From positions 1,680,743 through 1,744,742 of the forward strand of contig NW_006500356.1 of the NCBI RefSeq assembly GCF_000471905.2: a stretch of DNA of 64,000 bases. The letters are read 5' to 3'. The notes beneath the pieces are model-generated. The model had not been told where the DNA came from. It saw nothing but the letters and a program-made list of their open reading frames with translations, and made no database searches. Below, one piece after another: positions 11,401 to 23,815 of this stretch. A program made the translations under genes and the position numbers. This DNA comes from Amborella trichopoda. Lineage: Eukaryota; Streptophyta; Magnoliopsida; Amborellales; Amborellaceae. Position 1 is the first letter of the stretch; the number at the start of each line of letters is the position of its first letter.

Positions 11401-13027
11401 TCCCTTATTTTTATGTAAATTTGTCCTCAGGCTCAGGATTTGGAACTGGGACCATCGCATTAGGAGGCTTAGAGCTACGGCAAGTGTCAACTTTTTCGAA
11501 GGTGTGGGCATCCCATGAGGGAGGCCCCAATAACACAGGGGCCACATTTTTCACGCCTTCTTCCATTCCATCTGGTTTTTATGCCTTAGGAGCCTACAGC
11601 CAACCCAATAACCAACCACTCTTTGGGTGGGTCCTAGTCGCGAAGGATAACGATGGTTCTATCCTCGCGAAACCTCTCAATTTTTCTCTCATTTCTAAAA
11701 GGGTCCAAGACAACAATTCTGCTTATTTCTGGCGTCCTGTACCACCCGAGGGCTACAAAGCCATCGGTCACTTAGTCACCAACACTGCAGACAAACCCTC
11801 TACCGATAGTATGAGATGCGTACGTACAGACCTTACAGATGTGTGTGAAACTGATAGCTTGGTGTGGAGCACACGAAAGGCCTTACAGATGTGTGTGAAA
11901 CTGATAGCTTGGTGTGGAGCACACGAAAGGCCGCCAATAACAATGGGCTCAGTGTCTATAGTTTAAGGCCTAAAGAAAGAGGGAGCAATGCTTTAGGGAT
12001 ATGTGTTGGCACATTCGTTGCGACTGTTGCGAGTACCCCAGATGCTGATGTTGCTTCTTTAGCTTGTTTGAAGAATAAGGGCTATGTGCTAGACTCCATG
12101 CCAAACCATGCCCAAATTGAGTCGCTACTGAAGGCCTACTCCCCATTCATGTTCTTCCATCCTGATGAAATGTACCTCCCTTCTAGTGTCCCTTGGCTCT
12201 TCACAAATGGAGCCCTTTTATACAAGAAAGGTGACCCAAACCCTATCCAGATTGATCCGAATGGATCCAACCTTCCCCAAGACGGTTCCAATGATGGCTC
12301 TTATTGGATAGACCTTCCGACCAATAACGATGCTGCAGATAAGGTCAAGAGGGGGGATTTAGGGAGTGCAGAGTCATACTTGCATGTGAAGCCTATGCTG
12401 GGGGCAACGTTCACCGACATTGCGATATGGGTGGTCTACCCATTCAATGGCCCGGTAAAGTTAAAGGTGCAACTGATAAATGTTCCACTGGGGAAGATAG
12501 GGGAGCATGTAGGGTATTGGGAGCATCTGACCCTGAGGATAAGTAATTTTACTGGTGAATTGTGGAGAGTTTACTATGCTGAGCACAGTGGGGGTCAGTG
12601 GATGAATGCTTCAGAACTGGAGTTTCAACAAGGAAACAAGGCCACGGTCTACTCATCCTTGCATGGACATGCCTCATATTCTAAGGCAGGGCTTGTCCTA
12701 CAAGGCAATACCAAATTAGACATAGGAATAAGGAATGACAGTGCTAAGAGCAAGTTTGTAATGGATACAGGCGCGAAATTCACCATTATCGCAGCCGAAT
12801 ACCTCGATTCGATCGCACAACCTCCCTGGTTGAACTATACCAGAGAATGGGGACCCAAAGTTAGCTTTGACACAACAAATGAGCTAAAGAAAGTGGAGAA
12901 ATTTCTTCTTAAAAAATTGAGAAATGCAGTGGAAGACATAGTTAGAAGTCTACCCAAAGAGGTGCTAGGAGAGGAAGGTCCTACTGGTCCTAAAATGAAG
13001 AACAACTGGACAACTGATGAAGTTTGA
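8431..13027 (+). CDS. DUF946/Vps62-like protein gene, two exons, exon 2 frameshifted by a 50-bp duplication
   Basis: Exon 1 (8431-8527) starts MGNRLPRPQPAVKLMP and ends LPSWPP plus one base at CAG|GTACCT. Exon 2 (11431-13027) starts after TTTGTCCTCAG. The junction codon gives SWPPG-SGFGTG and keeps phase. The protein is recognised as the plant DUF946 family (Pfam Vps62, PF06101); its plant function is not established and the name comes from yeast Vps62. Exon 2 carries a perfect 50-bp tandem repeat (11831-11880 and 11881-11930) that shifts the frame near residue 182 and gives a stop at 11964-11966. The remaining 366 or so codons are open in the other frame to TGA 13025-13027. Without the extra copy the length would be 547 residues, which fits the family. 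It is either a recent pseudogene, an allele, or an assembly error. The 2.9-kb intron holds only repeats. Confidence 0.85.
8528..11430 (+). other. Intron 1 of the Vps62-like gene
   Basis: A GT-AG intron (GTACCT...TCCTCAG) of 2,903 bp. It holds a diverged M1-like stretch (about 8630-8880, sharing ATCAATTTGA-type blocks), a GA tract near 9440, the tandem pair described at 9890-10320, and CGGGT/GACTCG-rich sequence near 10900 and 11300. No other gene is seen. Confidence 0.75.
9890..10320. repeat. Two diverged tandem units, period about 226 bp
   Basis: AATTCAG-CCCATAATAA...AATTGGATTTCT at about 9915 is repeated as AATTCAT-GCCATAATAA...AATTGGATTCTT at about 10140. The following blocks (ATTATGARTACT, then AATAATT, then TTTAAATAAGAG-like) are in the same order. 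It is AT-rich and lies inside the Vps62-like intron. Confidence 0.5.
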
Positions 13028-13519
13028 ACTGTGACACAAATCAATTTCCATCCTCCAATTTGACAATTTGTAATTTATGAGAAATTAGTACTCCTAGTTA
13101 GGTGCAGTGTCCATATGGTCCCTGTTTTTGACAATCACATTAAATGGTCCCTTGATAAGGTCACATAAGCAGCATGTGGCCTACTTCTTGTGTATCTTCT
13201 CCATATATCATCTAAAGATCATTAAAAGAAAGGATATCACTCTTTTTTTTTCTTTTGGTAATTAGGATATCACTGCCTCTATACCTTTGGATCACCAATT
13301 CACCCTATTTTTACTGTAACTTCAGTAAATCTAAATCATGTAGGATTCTTCCCAAATAGATTGAATCACCATTTCTTGTCTCGCCCGAGTTGACTCCAAG
13401 TCGAGCGAGTTATGCGGACTCGCCCAAGGGGAAATAACGAGTACGCCCACTTTCATTCAAATAACACACAAATGACATGTTGGCTAGCATGTACACTAGT
13501 GTGCCAATTAAGCCTTGTT

Positions 13520-13521
<2 letters not shown>

Positions 13522-13558
<37 letters not shown>

Positions 13559-14180
13559 NNNNNNNNNNNNNNNNNNNNNNNNNNNNNNNNNNNNNNNNNN
13601 NNNNNNNNNNNNNNNNNNNNNNNNNNNNNNNNNNNNNNNNNNNNNNNNNNNNNNNNNNNNNNNNNNNNNNNNNNNNNNNNNNNNNNNNNNNNNNNNNNNN
13701 NNNNNNNNNNNNNNNNNNNNNNNNNNNNNNNNNNNNNNNNNNNNNNNNNNNNNNNNNNNNNNNNNNNNNNNNNNNNNNNNNNNNNNNNNNNNNNNNNNNN
13801 NNNNNNNNNNNNNNNNNNNNNNNNNNNNNNNNNNNNNNNNNNNNNNNNNNNNNNNNNNNNNNNNNNNNNNNNNNNNNNNNNNNNNNNNNNNNNNNNNNNN
13901 NNNNNNNNNNNNNNNNNNNNNNNNNNNNNNNNNNNNNNNNNNNNNNNNNNNNNNNNNNNNNNNNNNNNNNNNNNNNNNNNNNNNNNNNNNNNNNNNNNNN
14001 NNNNNNNNNNNNNNNNNNNNNNNNNNNNNNNNNNNNNNNNNNNNNNNNNNNNNNNNNNNNNNNNNNNNNNNNNNNNNNNNNNNNNNNNNNNNNNNNNNNN
14101 NNNNNNNNNNNNNNNNNNNNNNNNNNNNNNNNNNNNNNNNNNNNNNNNNNNNNNNNNNNNNNNNNNNNNNNNNNNNNNNN
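13522..14180. other. (TA)n microsatellite running into an assembly gap
   Basis: TA repeats occupy 13522-13558 and N fills 13559-14180. Sequence resumes at 14181 with ATATCATG. The microsatellite probably caused the gap. Open frames that span the N run are artefacts. Confidence 0.95.
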
Positions 14181-15441
14181 ATATCATGTTCCTGAGTTAT
14201 TATAATGTCGTGAAACCATATTTCTAAAAAATCATGTCTATGGTATTTATTTGACCTCAAAATTTTCACACTCTCTCTCTTCATCCTAATAATCAAACTC
14301 AAGGAAAATAAAATTCAATTTGTACTCTAAATAAAATCAAAATGAGTTCCCGTAATCTAAACCATCCATTTGATGAATTTCAAGATCAAGGCCTTCACAA
14401 ATTCAAAATCAATTTATTTTATTTTTTTAACATCCGTAATCTATTGAGAATAAAACTATCTAACAATTTTGAAAAGGAAAAAATTCCTTATAGGTTTTAG
14501 ATCTAAAAATCTTATTAAAATGGACAGCTTATATTAATCGCCCAAAAAAACAATGTTTTAGAGTGTGTTTTCAAATTTTGCTTTTTGATGATTGTTCAAT
14601 TTTGCTTTTGTATAATTATTCATTGGAATTCAAAAAAGGCAAAAACAAGGAGATTTCGATTAGATGGAGAGAGGGAGAGAGAGTTGGGAGGTAGCAAGGA
14701 CTTATTGCAGGTGGGAGTGAGCAGGGTTTGGCTATAAAGAGAGAGGAAGAGAGTTGGGTTGACCAATCGTATGGATCAAGGGTTTGGGTTGTGCCTTTGC
14801 AATTGGGCGAGAGAGAGAGAGCGGAGTTGCAAGTTTGGGGGAAAGAGAAAGCCTAGGTGCCGGAGGGAGAGATAGTTGATTTTGGAGAAAATATATTCAT
14901 CTCCCTTATTTTTAGGTTTCGTTTCTTGATAAACTCAGAGTTTCAAAAGATATCTTCAAGCTCCTGACGACTTTAAACATATTTTTTAAACTAAATAAAT
15001 GTGAGAAAGACATGCTTTTTCTAAACTCAATCGTTTCTCTTCTCCCGTGTTTCTCCAAACATCTATCTCTTTCCTCTCAGTAACCTCTCACCTCCATAAA
15101 GCCCTTCTCTCTAGAAGTTTGGGAGGGTGGCTTTCATAAAAAACTTGTATTTTTAGATTTGTTTGACCTAAAAAAAACAAGGTTAAATTAGCTCACGGGG
15201 TTAAAAGAAATAAAGTCTACAATTTTTATGCCCCAAGATATCTTTTAAAACCTTGAGACTATTGTGAAATGAAACTTAAAAATATGAACTATCGAAATAT
15301 TTTCTCATTATTTTATTATTTATTCCTTGCTATGCGTGTTGGTGGAATGGAGCATATTTTATGGTTTAATTTCAGGTCTAGTAGGAAAAGGAACCCGGGA
15401 AGTAGCTCTGCACCTTGTGAGGTAGGGAGCCATTTTCATAT
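14181..15441. other. Intergenic DNA with GA-rich tracts
   Basis: No gene is recognised. GA-rich sequence is concentrated at about 14660-14880 (GAGAGAGGGAGAGAG and relatives) and CT-rich sequence near 15030-15120. Confidence 0.5.
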
Positions 15442-15699
15442 GGACACGGTTTTTATGAGTCCATGTAGAAATGAGTCACTTCTTAAAAATCTATTTTTGA
15501 GAATGTAATCTTAAACATGGAGATCATGAATATGAAAAACAAATAAAAAAAATAAAAAATAATAATTTCGTTAACAAAACATTTGGACCATTAGTTTCAA
15601 TTGTTTTTAGATGGACCACCTATTTGCATCCATGGATGCAGTATACCTTGGGACTGCATATTATAGAAATGCAGTGCAGCCCACATGAAACAATTTTCC
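15442..15699 (+). mobile_element. MITE family M2, diverged copy
   Basis: Runs from GGACACGGTTTTTATGAGTCC to ACATGAAACAATTTTCC. It shares ATGGAGATCATGAATATGAAAA and TTTTTAGATGGACCACCTATT-type blocks with the other M2 copies. The candidate TSD is TTTTCATAT against ATTTCTTAT, 7 of 9. Confidence 0.6.
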
Positions 15700-16367
15700 A
15701 TTTCTTATGGACAGAGCCATTTTATGGTAAAAAGCTTTTTCTATGGGATGTATTTCCACAAGTTACCGGCACAAATGTCTGTTTAACCTCAAATTTTAGA
15801 TCAAATACCTATATGGGACTGTTTTCGTTCGACAAGTGCTTGACACTCAACATAACGGTTCACAGACTCATTCAATGCAGTCGCACAATGCTTCCTTCAA
15901 GTCATAAGTTCTGCTTCAGGAGGTTATCGTAAGCAGCATCAATGTGATGGACATCCTGCTCAAGCTGCTCGGTATATAAGGTTGCTCAGATGAACTCTCA
16001 GTGATCTGCCCTCCCTTAAAAATCATCTCATTGGCAGGGAGGGAGAACGATCCTAGTGGCAACCACACCTGATGGGGAGAGCATAAGACTATAAAAACCA
16101 GTGATCAGAAGATTGGCCAATTTTTGATAAATCTGCTGACTAAATCGGGATTGGTCATTGGTCGATCCTGAGTTGGTCCGATTCCAAAGGTTATGTATTC
16201 TGAAATTTTCATTCAGTGAACTAATCGGCCTATTTATTGTACTAATCGATACTAATCGGCACACATCGGCTGATTTGTGCACTTATCAGCGATTTGTTAT
16301 AAAGGATCGCCCGATTTGTGTACTTATCAGCGATTTGTTATAAAGGATCGCCCGATTTGTGCACTAT

Positions 16368-16591
16368 TATAGTGAAAAATCTTTAAACACTTGAAAAATC
16401 TAAAAAATTGACGGTCTAAAAATAGATTGCAAAATGGACTATTTTGAAGACTTGGAATCTATTTTATCTCGTGTTCATACATCTTGAGGTCAAGATGATT
16501 GATTTTGAGGATTTTTTTAGCATCAAAATAACTTTTAATGGATTTTTGAGGTGGGCCTTAATTTAGTTGTCGCCCTAAATAAACTTTTTCC
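16368..16591 (+). mobile_element. MITE family M1, 5'-truncated copy
   Basis: Covers the right two-thirds of M1: TTGACGGTCTAAAAATAG, then ATACATCTTGAGGTCAAGAT, then TTTTTGAGGTGGGCC, ending AAATAAACTTTTTCC. The left arm is missing where it abuts the 41-bp repeats. Confidence 0.6.
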
Positions 16592-16605
16592 ATTATGGGT
16601 TTTAA

Positions 16606-16936
16606 GAGGTGTAGTTTGTATAAGGCTGAGGCCCTAAACAATCAAAGTAAGGCGCACCTTCAAATAGTGTTGAAAGATGTTTTGGTACTAGAAATCTTTG
16701 TGATGGCCTGAAAATTTGCTTTTATATCTAATTATAAAATATAAAGCTTGAAAATAATGTAGATCGAGTATATATATGAACACTTGAAAATATTAAAAAT
16801 TAACGGTCCAAAAAATGTATCAATGATGCAATGTTTCTGAGACAAGAAATCTAGCTTTTCTCATGTTTATATATCTTGAGGTCGAGATGATCGATTTGAG
16901 GATTTTTTGAACATCGAAACACCTTTTCTAGTAAAT
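16606..16936 (+). mobile_element. MITE family M1, 3'-truncated copy
   Basis: Starts AGGTGTAGTTTGTATAAGGC and follows M1 through ATCTTGAGGTCGAGATGATC. It breaks off near ACACCTTTTCTAGTAAA, before the right terminus. It lies 15 bp after the preceding copy. Confidence 0.6.
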
Positions 16937-17234
16937 TTTTTTTTTCTTAAGTAGGTCAACGGTAGGTATCAAACTTGAGATATAGCACTACTAAATGGCA
17001 ATTGCTAACTAATCAAGCCCAATTACTACATTGATATGGCTAAGTAACCATCATTAGGAGTGCAGCGGATATTCAATGTACTATCATGACAACGTATATT
17101 AGATTTTCATATGGTTGTTTTTTACAGTTTGCTTAGTTGTCCCAAACCGTTAGATGCCAACAATGGATGGTTGGTTGGTGCTCTTTCTCTGCTCAAACAA
17201 TGAGGGCATCGATTAGGCTCACGACGGTGATGAT

Positions 17235-17516
17235 GTGGAAATACGAGATGATAGGTATGAGCCAACAGTTGTAGAGTGTGAGGTGTCGCAAGGTATTAGG
17301 ACCTCCATTGCGAAAGAAAAGGGACTTAGCTTAGTTCGGGAAGAAGTCGAAAGAGCTAGACATAATAACTATACCTTTGGACAGAGACAAACAGGTCACA
17401 AGCATCGTAGGCTAATTATTCAAAACATTGATAAGGGGCAAAACACATTCCAAGGAGGCGATGAGCATGAACAGATTCAAAGTCTAGGTAATTATAGCCT
17501 AGAAAATTTGTAAGAT
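17235..17516 (+). CDS. Unrecognised 92-codon ORF, probably transposon debris
   Basis: The product is hydrophilic and charged (IAKEKGLSLVREEVERARHNN, then HKHRRLIIQNIDKG). No signal, membrane segment or known domain is visible. It sits inside the possible hAT-like element and may be a transposase fragment. It could also be a chance frame. Confidence 0.18.
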
Positions 17517-17965
17517 AGTATTCCTACTTGGTAGGGAGGTACTGCTGCTGCCCTCGGGCTTCACGGCGATTTTTCTCCCTGACAACGAAACTCAAGAATA
17601 ACTCGAACCCCATCGTCAATCTTACTACTTTTGAGCATTGTTTTTAACTATTGTGTAATATCATATAATCTCTTTCAATTACTAATGCACTGAAAAGGTC
17701 TTGTTTTATGTGCTTAAAAATTTTCTCTGAAACCCAATTATGTCTAGAATATTTTTTTTTTGTTTATCTTATTTTATGTGACAATATAAAAGACAACTAT
17801 ACAAGTAAATTTTAATTTTTTTTTATAATTTTTCGGAATTTTTTACCCAATTTATATTTTTCAGTAATAGTCGGAGCACTAATCAACCAATTTAGTGGAA
17901 TCGGTCTGACTAATCGGATCACGCTAGGACCAACCAGTCAATCCGATTCTTTCTTTTGAACATCG

Positions 17966-20440
17966 CTACAAATAGCCCCTCGAGGTCAAGGTCAAGGGCA
18001 TCAAAACTTGAAGACTCTGGTTGGAATGATCGGCGATGATAGTTATAGGGGATCGCAGGGCTCATGAAGCATAACAATGGAAGAGTCCGGAATTAACAGA
18101 CCTTGACTCTTTACCTTGGGATGGGAGAGACGCTGCATATAAATGCGTGTATCTTTACTCATCATTGTTTCTCAGAACTACAAAAGCATTGGCCAAAAAA
18201 ATGTAGTTACGACCAAATCTAAAGAGACCGAAACTCCGAATTTATGCTTTCAATAAAATAATTAATTTTTTTAATAGAGAATAGCGGATTCTGTAGAATT
18301 ACAGTACATGAGAAGATAGATCTGTGGAGTAGATTTCTCCTCATACATCGTCAGTAGGACCGGTTTGAAATCACGTAAAAACCAAATAGAAATCAATAAA
18401 ACTTAAAATAGAAAAGAAAGTAGGAAAACCGTTCAAAGAACAATAAGCTGAAAAAAAAGAAAAAATTCACCAAGGCGATGCCAACTGGCCTGGGACACTC
18501 GATACTAGAGTTTGGACTCATATCGGACCCCAGTTTGATTTACTCCTTTTTCTCTCTCTTCTCTTGATGAATTTACTGAATTTGTACCGAGTTTATACCT
18601 GGAGCGTGTTTTTTCCTAGGACTTTGGTTTTGCTTAGGTCATGTTCTCTTTTAAATTAGGGTTTAATGATTGTCCATGGTTGTATAGAATTGGAGTTGTT
18701 GAGAACTAGGATCAAGTCTCCTAGGGTTTTCTGGGGTTTCTAGGCTCTAGGGTTTCTCTATCCTGAAGCCCTTTCTAGCCTAAGGGTTCTTTGTAGGAAT
18801 TAACTTATAAATTATGGGAGACTAGAGTAGGTATTTTATAGGCTTCAATTAGGCAAAACCCAATTGGGATTATGACTTCTGGGATTTATCTCTAGGCTTG
18901 ACTTTTGGCCAAGAATTCAAAATTCTAGGGCTACCAAAACTCCAAAATCTTAAGAAATCTCAATCCGAGACTTAAAACCAGAGGAAGCATCTATAGAGAG
19001 AAGGATTTATCTAGCCTAGACCGGGCTCTCCGAAAAAATCTAGAGGCGATTGGCTTCAACAACGTGGGGTGTGACACTGAGCTCGCTCCACATCACTTAG
19101 CCATAACCTTGATAGAATTGCCCCGAAGGTCAAATTGAGTTTGGCAGTGGTGGTTTGAACGAAGTTTGATGCCGCTTTAGGGTCAAGATCCACAATTTTT
19201 TGTCTTTTTGTAATCATGATTAATTTTTCGATAAATCTAAACAAATTTGGCTCGATTTGGGTAAATCAAGGTAGATTTAGCAGTTTTCCAAAGGATTAGG
19301 GACTATAGATTATGCTGCAATAAGGTTCACTAGGCTTATAGTCCCTAGGGTTTATTTAACTATTCTGAGGTATTTTCCCAGGGTTATAGAAATTTAGTAA
19401 TACGCTAATTTCAAGATTGGGTGTCTAAAAAATGGCTTTAGCGCTGCATTATAAATAGGCACAATAAGCTTTTTCGCACCAAGGCCTGAGCAAAACCAGG
19501 TGCAACTGACAGCTAGTCGCATGCAATGAATGCAGTCACAAGCGGCTGAAACCACATGCCCTCAAGCTTGACACACAATCCCATGCGGTCCAACACTAAC
19601 CATAAGCTGTGAACACTGACAGGTCCTGCCAGAAGAGTAGCAACAGATGGGCTATGTAGTGTTGTATGCACCACCCACTTATGCAGCACAGTGCAAAACT
19701 GATCAGGTTCGAGTGCTCCCTAATGCATTCAAACGTCGACTGGGGAGAAACCACCCCTCAAATGCACATGCCAGCTGGGAGTACAATAGACTAACCCCTC
19801 CAAGGATTTGTAAAAGGACCATTGTCAATCAGCCGATGGACATGTCTTGATCACCACTTTAATCAGAGCAGTTCATCCATAACTATACTTTGCCCCATAG
19901 ATGCCACCAACATATACTTCTAAACACCAGTTTTCCAAAACAGTAAAAAAATTTAAGATCTGCTTGATAAATATCTGAAATGGAGTGCTACTCTAGTAAC
20001 GATGTTAGTCTCATTCATTTGTATTTTGGGCCATACCTGATATTGAAATACAACACAATAAATCGAGGCAAAATCTACCTAAACCTACACACGCCTTCCT
20101 AAGCCGACATCTTCTAGGAAAAACTTGTTTATCCTCTCTGACAAACCTTTTCTTCGTTCAATCTAGAATTCGGTCAAAACTCTACAACATTCTTGCGCTG
20201 TTCTCAGTTCTTTCCCAGTCTTGAGGATAACATCATTCCCTCATCCACGTCGTAGCATGACAAGGATCCAATAACCTGCTAATCTCGAGGATGACAATGT
20301 TCCCTTCGTATCGGAATGGTAGTGTTGGGGTGACACCATTCCCTCGGGCATCTAATTCACAACAGTCAAGAGGATCCAGTTGCATTTCATTTTCTCTACT
20401 TTCAGGTGTCCAAATCTTTGATGTTCACTAAATCTGATGG
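17966..20440. other. Intergenic DNA, no recognised gene
   Basis: Scattered short frames are unconvincing. Three related blocks near 20220, 20285 and 20330 (GAGGATAACATCATTCCCTC, GAGGATGACAATGTTCCC, GGGGTGACACCATTCCCTC) precede the LTR-like region and may be part of the same degraded retroelement. Confidence 0.4.
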
Positions 20441-20448
20441 TCTGGGAT

Positions 20449-21060
20449 AAACATTAAAGGGGGGTGCTTGTAGACAAATAAGTTTTGACCTGTATTACCG
20501 AATGGTTTGAAAGATGTTTCATGTCCCAGACCACGTACAAAACCTCGTGAAACCATAGAAGCCTATCTAGAAACCGTAGGACCACCATTTTGCTAGCACA
20601 ATGCCCATCATTTTCCATAGGAAAACCAACCCAAGAGACTTTTCCGACTGTCCTGACTGACTATCAAGAAAACATTAACCCAAAAACCAAACAATTCGGA
20701 CAACTTAGAGAACACAATCAACGGCCATCCTACTATGGCTAACAAACAACAACTTGTGCCTATTACAGCTGCTTGCGGCTGACCTACAACTGCTTGCAGC
20801 CATATGACCTCCTGGGGTCAATCGTCGGGTGTCAGCACCCAACGTATAGTTTTATATGACCTCTTCTGGTTGCTTGCAGCCGATGTACGACCGCTTGTAG
20901 CCAGATGACCTCTTGCAGCCAATCTCAGCTGCGAACGACCAAAATATTGTTGCCTGTGGCCGAAGCTTGGCCATAATTTGTCAAGAAGTGATTGCAAGGC
21001 CATGCAGTCATGGTCCTGCTGCCGCATGTAGCCACCTTGTCTCCACTGCCCTGGGAGCCC
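20449..21060 (+). mobile_element. Possible LTR retrotransposon 3' region with GCTTGCAGCC repeats
   Basis: A purine tract AAACATTAAAGGGGGG lies at about 20449-20465 and TGTAGACAAATAAG follows at once, like a polypurine tract next to an LTR start. Downstream (20765-20960) at least five degenerate copies of TGCTTGCAGCC(A/G) occur. A second LTR, PBS and coding domains were not found. Confidence 0.28.
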
Positions 21061-22385
21061 ATCCCCACTTGGGAACTTGGGGAGAAGGCAATCACTGATC
21101 ATAGAGCAGAGCAACAACACCCATTATAAGGCAAAGACCTCAAAATTCGCTGCTTAACAGACCTTTCTCAACTTTCAGCAAATTACTACGAAAATTCAAC
21201 TATCCCAACCCCCAAAAGCAACAACCCTGTATCCAAATAGTCAAAAACCATGCCCCTCCCAGCTCATTCACCAACCGCTTCCTATGTCAACTACTGCTGA
21301 TCAGTCAATACTCTGACTTTAAGTATAGTACGGGTCATCCTCTATAAGGACAAATCTACATTTCTGGTAACTTCATTCTGTTACATACTCTCACCAGATA
21401 ACTGTAGTGAAATCCATTTCTCAAAGCTAGATCTGATTTTCTGAAACAAATTGCCGAGGTAGTGTGATGGGGTAACCCAATACATTTTTGTTCGACTTCT
21501 TTACCTCTGAGTCCCATTATCGGAATCCCCTCAGGTCATTCTAGTCCTCTCGAACAAAATCCCTGGGCTGTAGCTCCACTTGGGGAACCCTCTTGTTCCC
21601 ACAGCCCTCAATGGGTAGGGGAAAATGCCGAGGGGCATATAAAACAACCCCCAAAATAATATTCTCAAGCATTCTCTTCTTCTTTTTCTTTTTTCTTTTT
21701 TTTTAAAGAAATAGATGCCCTTTTCAAATAGGAAGCAGATGTAGTTCATCCTCTCTGATAAACATTTCTAAGCGACAGAAACCAAAGAGAAATAATGGAG
21801 TAAAAAAAGAAAGAATGAGAAGAAAAATGTGCTCCAACCCAAATATTTCGGCATAATAGAAATAAAAAGGGTAAATGTTTTAGCCCATGCCTCAAAGTAC
21901 CAAGCCCTATTAAGAAACATGAAATTCTTCCATCATGCGAGCCCTCATCATCTACCACAATAACCTCAAGGTCCTTCCATCTCACAGTGATCCCTTCAAC
22001 TACAATGACGACGTCAGAAAGGGGAAGGTTCTAGACATTACTATCATCAGATAGAAAAAGGAATCTAGAGATATTGAAAACAATTACAAAGGGTCTTAAG
22101 AGAATATTCTAATGAGCAAGCACATTCGGATTCATGTGTCATCTTTCTCAAGGTAAAATCGCCAACACGATAGGTCTGAGTTGCAGTGCAGTCCGTGCAT
22201 TAGGAAAAGAAAGAGGTCAGCAGTTCTCTCCATGTCTATCGTGAAATGGAGCTAATGCCCATTCTATGTAATACGCTGTAGATTGACCCTCAAAAGGAAC
22301 TTTAGAGCTATTATCTGCAACAAACACACCTCCCCTAGCACATCCTCAAAAATGCATGAAATTATCTGCAGCTTTGAAACATCAG
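21061..22385. other. Intergenic DNA, nothing recognised
   Basis: Short open frames on both strands have no family features. I see no element ends. Confidence 0.45.
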
Positions 22386-22389
22386 CAGT

Positions 22390-22950
22390 TAAACTACTTT
22401 AACAGGAGGAATATCTAGAAGAACAACACAACTCTTCCATTAATGGCTCCTATACCAAATCAATGTTTCAAACCAAATTTATCAATACAGAAAACATTAA
22501 AATCTTATGCAACAACAAATATGATTCACCTAAAAACATGGAGCATGAAGAGCAGACCTACAATTGTATACGGTAGTTAAAATGAAGGAGCATTGTCAGA
22601 GAAGGTAGGGGAGAGAGATCTGGAAACAATTGTACACCAGTAGTTAAAATACATTCCTAGTATGACAAATAAACAGGTAAAACACCAAAAGTACCAACTA
22701 TATCAATGCAGTAACTTAACTATTCAAAGTCTACTTTAACTTGAGGGATACATTGAGCAACAGATCTTTGCCGCATGACTCCCATACCAACTCCATGTTT
22801 CGAACCTAGTTTATCAATATAAAACAAAGAAACACTAGAGGCCCATGCAGGCAATTTTATAATAGCAGTTGTACAAGTACATTCATTCATGGTATTTCAT
22901 ATAAACATGTAAAATATCCAAACTACCAACTATAACAATGCAAAAACTTA
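22390..22950. repeat. Diverged tandem pair, period about 334 bp
   Basis: ATGGCTCCTATACCAAATCAATG at about 22442 recurs as ATGACTCCCATACCAACTCCATG at about 22775. ACTACTTTAACAGGAGG recurs as CTACTTTAACTTGAGGG, and the 'accaactat-atcaatgca' stretch also repeats. The second unit is incomplete. Confidence 0.5.
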
Positions 22951-23109
22951 GTGAAATCCTAGGGAACAGGGGTACTTCAAACCCAATGTTCAACCAGAAT
23001 TCTGGAGGTCATTAAATACCCGGCATCCAACTTTTGCAGTTAATGAACACTTTTAGATGCCTCTGTAGTAAAGAAACCATGAGAAGAAGAACAGAGAGAG
23101 AGAGAGAGA

Positions 23110-23345
23110 TTGGTCCAGGTTTAGAAACTAATGGGTTGTTTGGGCCCCTGGATACGCAAATCCTGGATATGACTCAAAACCTGGTTATGCAGATTCTAGT
23201 ATATGTAAAAGCTGATTTTGACAAGAATGATGTTTGGCTGGCTGCTGGAAGAACCAAGTATATGAAAAATACCCAGTTTGGCACCATGAAGATGGAAACC
23301 AGGTTTTGGCTGTTTGTTGTTAATGCAATTATTTATTCTATAAGT
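23110..23345 (+). mobile_element. Possible MITE with GTTTGG-type end
   Basis: TGGGTTGTTTGGGCCCCTGG, GGATATGACTCAAAACCTGG and following sequence resemble, in opposite orientation, the short element at 27420-27518 beside the F-box remnant. A preceding GAGAGAG tract and the lack of a clear right end leave the boundaries uncertain. Confidence 0.35.
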
Positions 23346-23815
23346 TGATGATTCCCTAGTAATACAAGTCCAATAAAAAAAAATTTCTCGGAAAAAGTTA
23401 TCAATAATATAACAAATAAATTAAACAGTTCCGATCATTTTTTTCGATATTTTTATAGGTCGAATTATGACTCTCTCTCTCTCTGTGTCTCTCTCTCTCT
23501 CCCTACATGACCTACAATAAGTTATTCCCAAATTGCATCATATCCATAACACTGCATCTCAATAAATAAAAAAGAAGTTAAATACAAAATCCCCAAGAAG
23601 TCCCAATTACACTTTGCATATATGTACTCAAATATATGAAAGAGTAAATATATCATCCCATGATATGTCTTCAACAAAATTAAAAGCCAATCATTGAGTC
23701 AAAGGAACCAATGATCAAAGAAGAAAATAATCCACAAAATCACGGAAGCATAATAAAGTTCCCTCAAACAAACAACCGAAACTAGAAATTGTTATAGTTT
23801 CCCTCAAACAAACAA

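Larger units (their letters stand above)
16090..17965. mobile_element. Possible degraded hAT-like element carrying M1 insertions
   Basis: ATCGG/CCGATT-rich sequence occurs at both ends (16090-16370 and 17860-17960). The right side ends CCGATTCTTTCTTTTGAACATCG. Between them lie two partial M1 copies and a short ORF (17235-17516). Near 16272 a 41-bp unit (GATTTGTGCACTTATCAGCG...) is duplicated in tandem. The terminal inverted repeats and 8-bp TSD were not established, so the boundaries are approximate. Confidence 0.3.

Noticed and set aside
11831..11930. The 50-bp copy as a spliced-out micro-intron
   Set aside because: The unit has no AGGT at its edges and is shorter than functional plant introns.
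11864..13027. 387-codon frame as a self-standing gene
   Set aside because: Its first codons are the second copy of the 50-bp duplication in exon 2. It is the downstream half of the Vps62-like gene.
13412..14302. Several long open frames of 220-270 codons on both strands
   Set aside because: They are open only because they cross the N run and the (TA)n repeat (poly-Tyr-Ile). There is no real sequence behind them.
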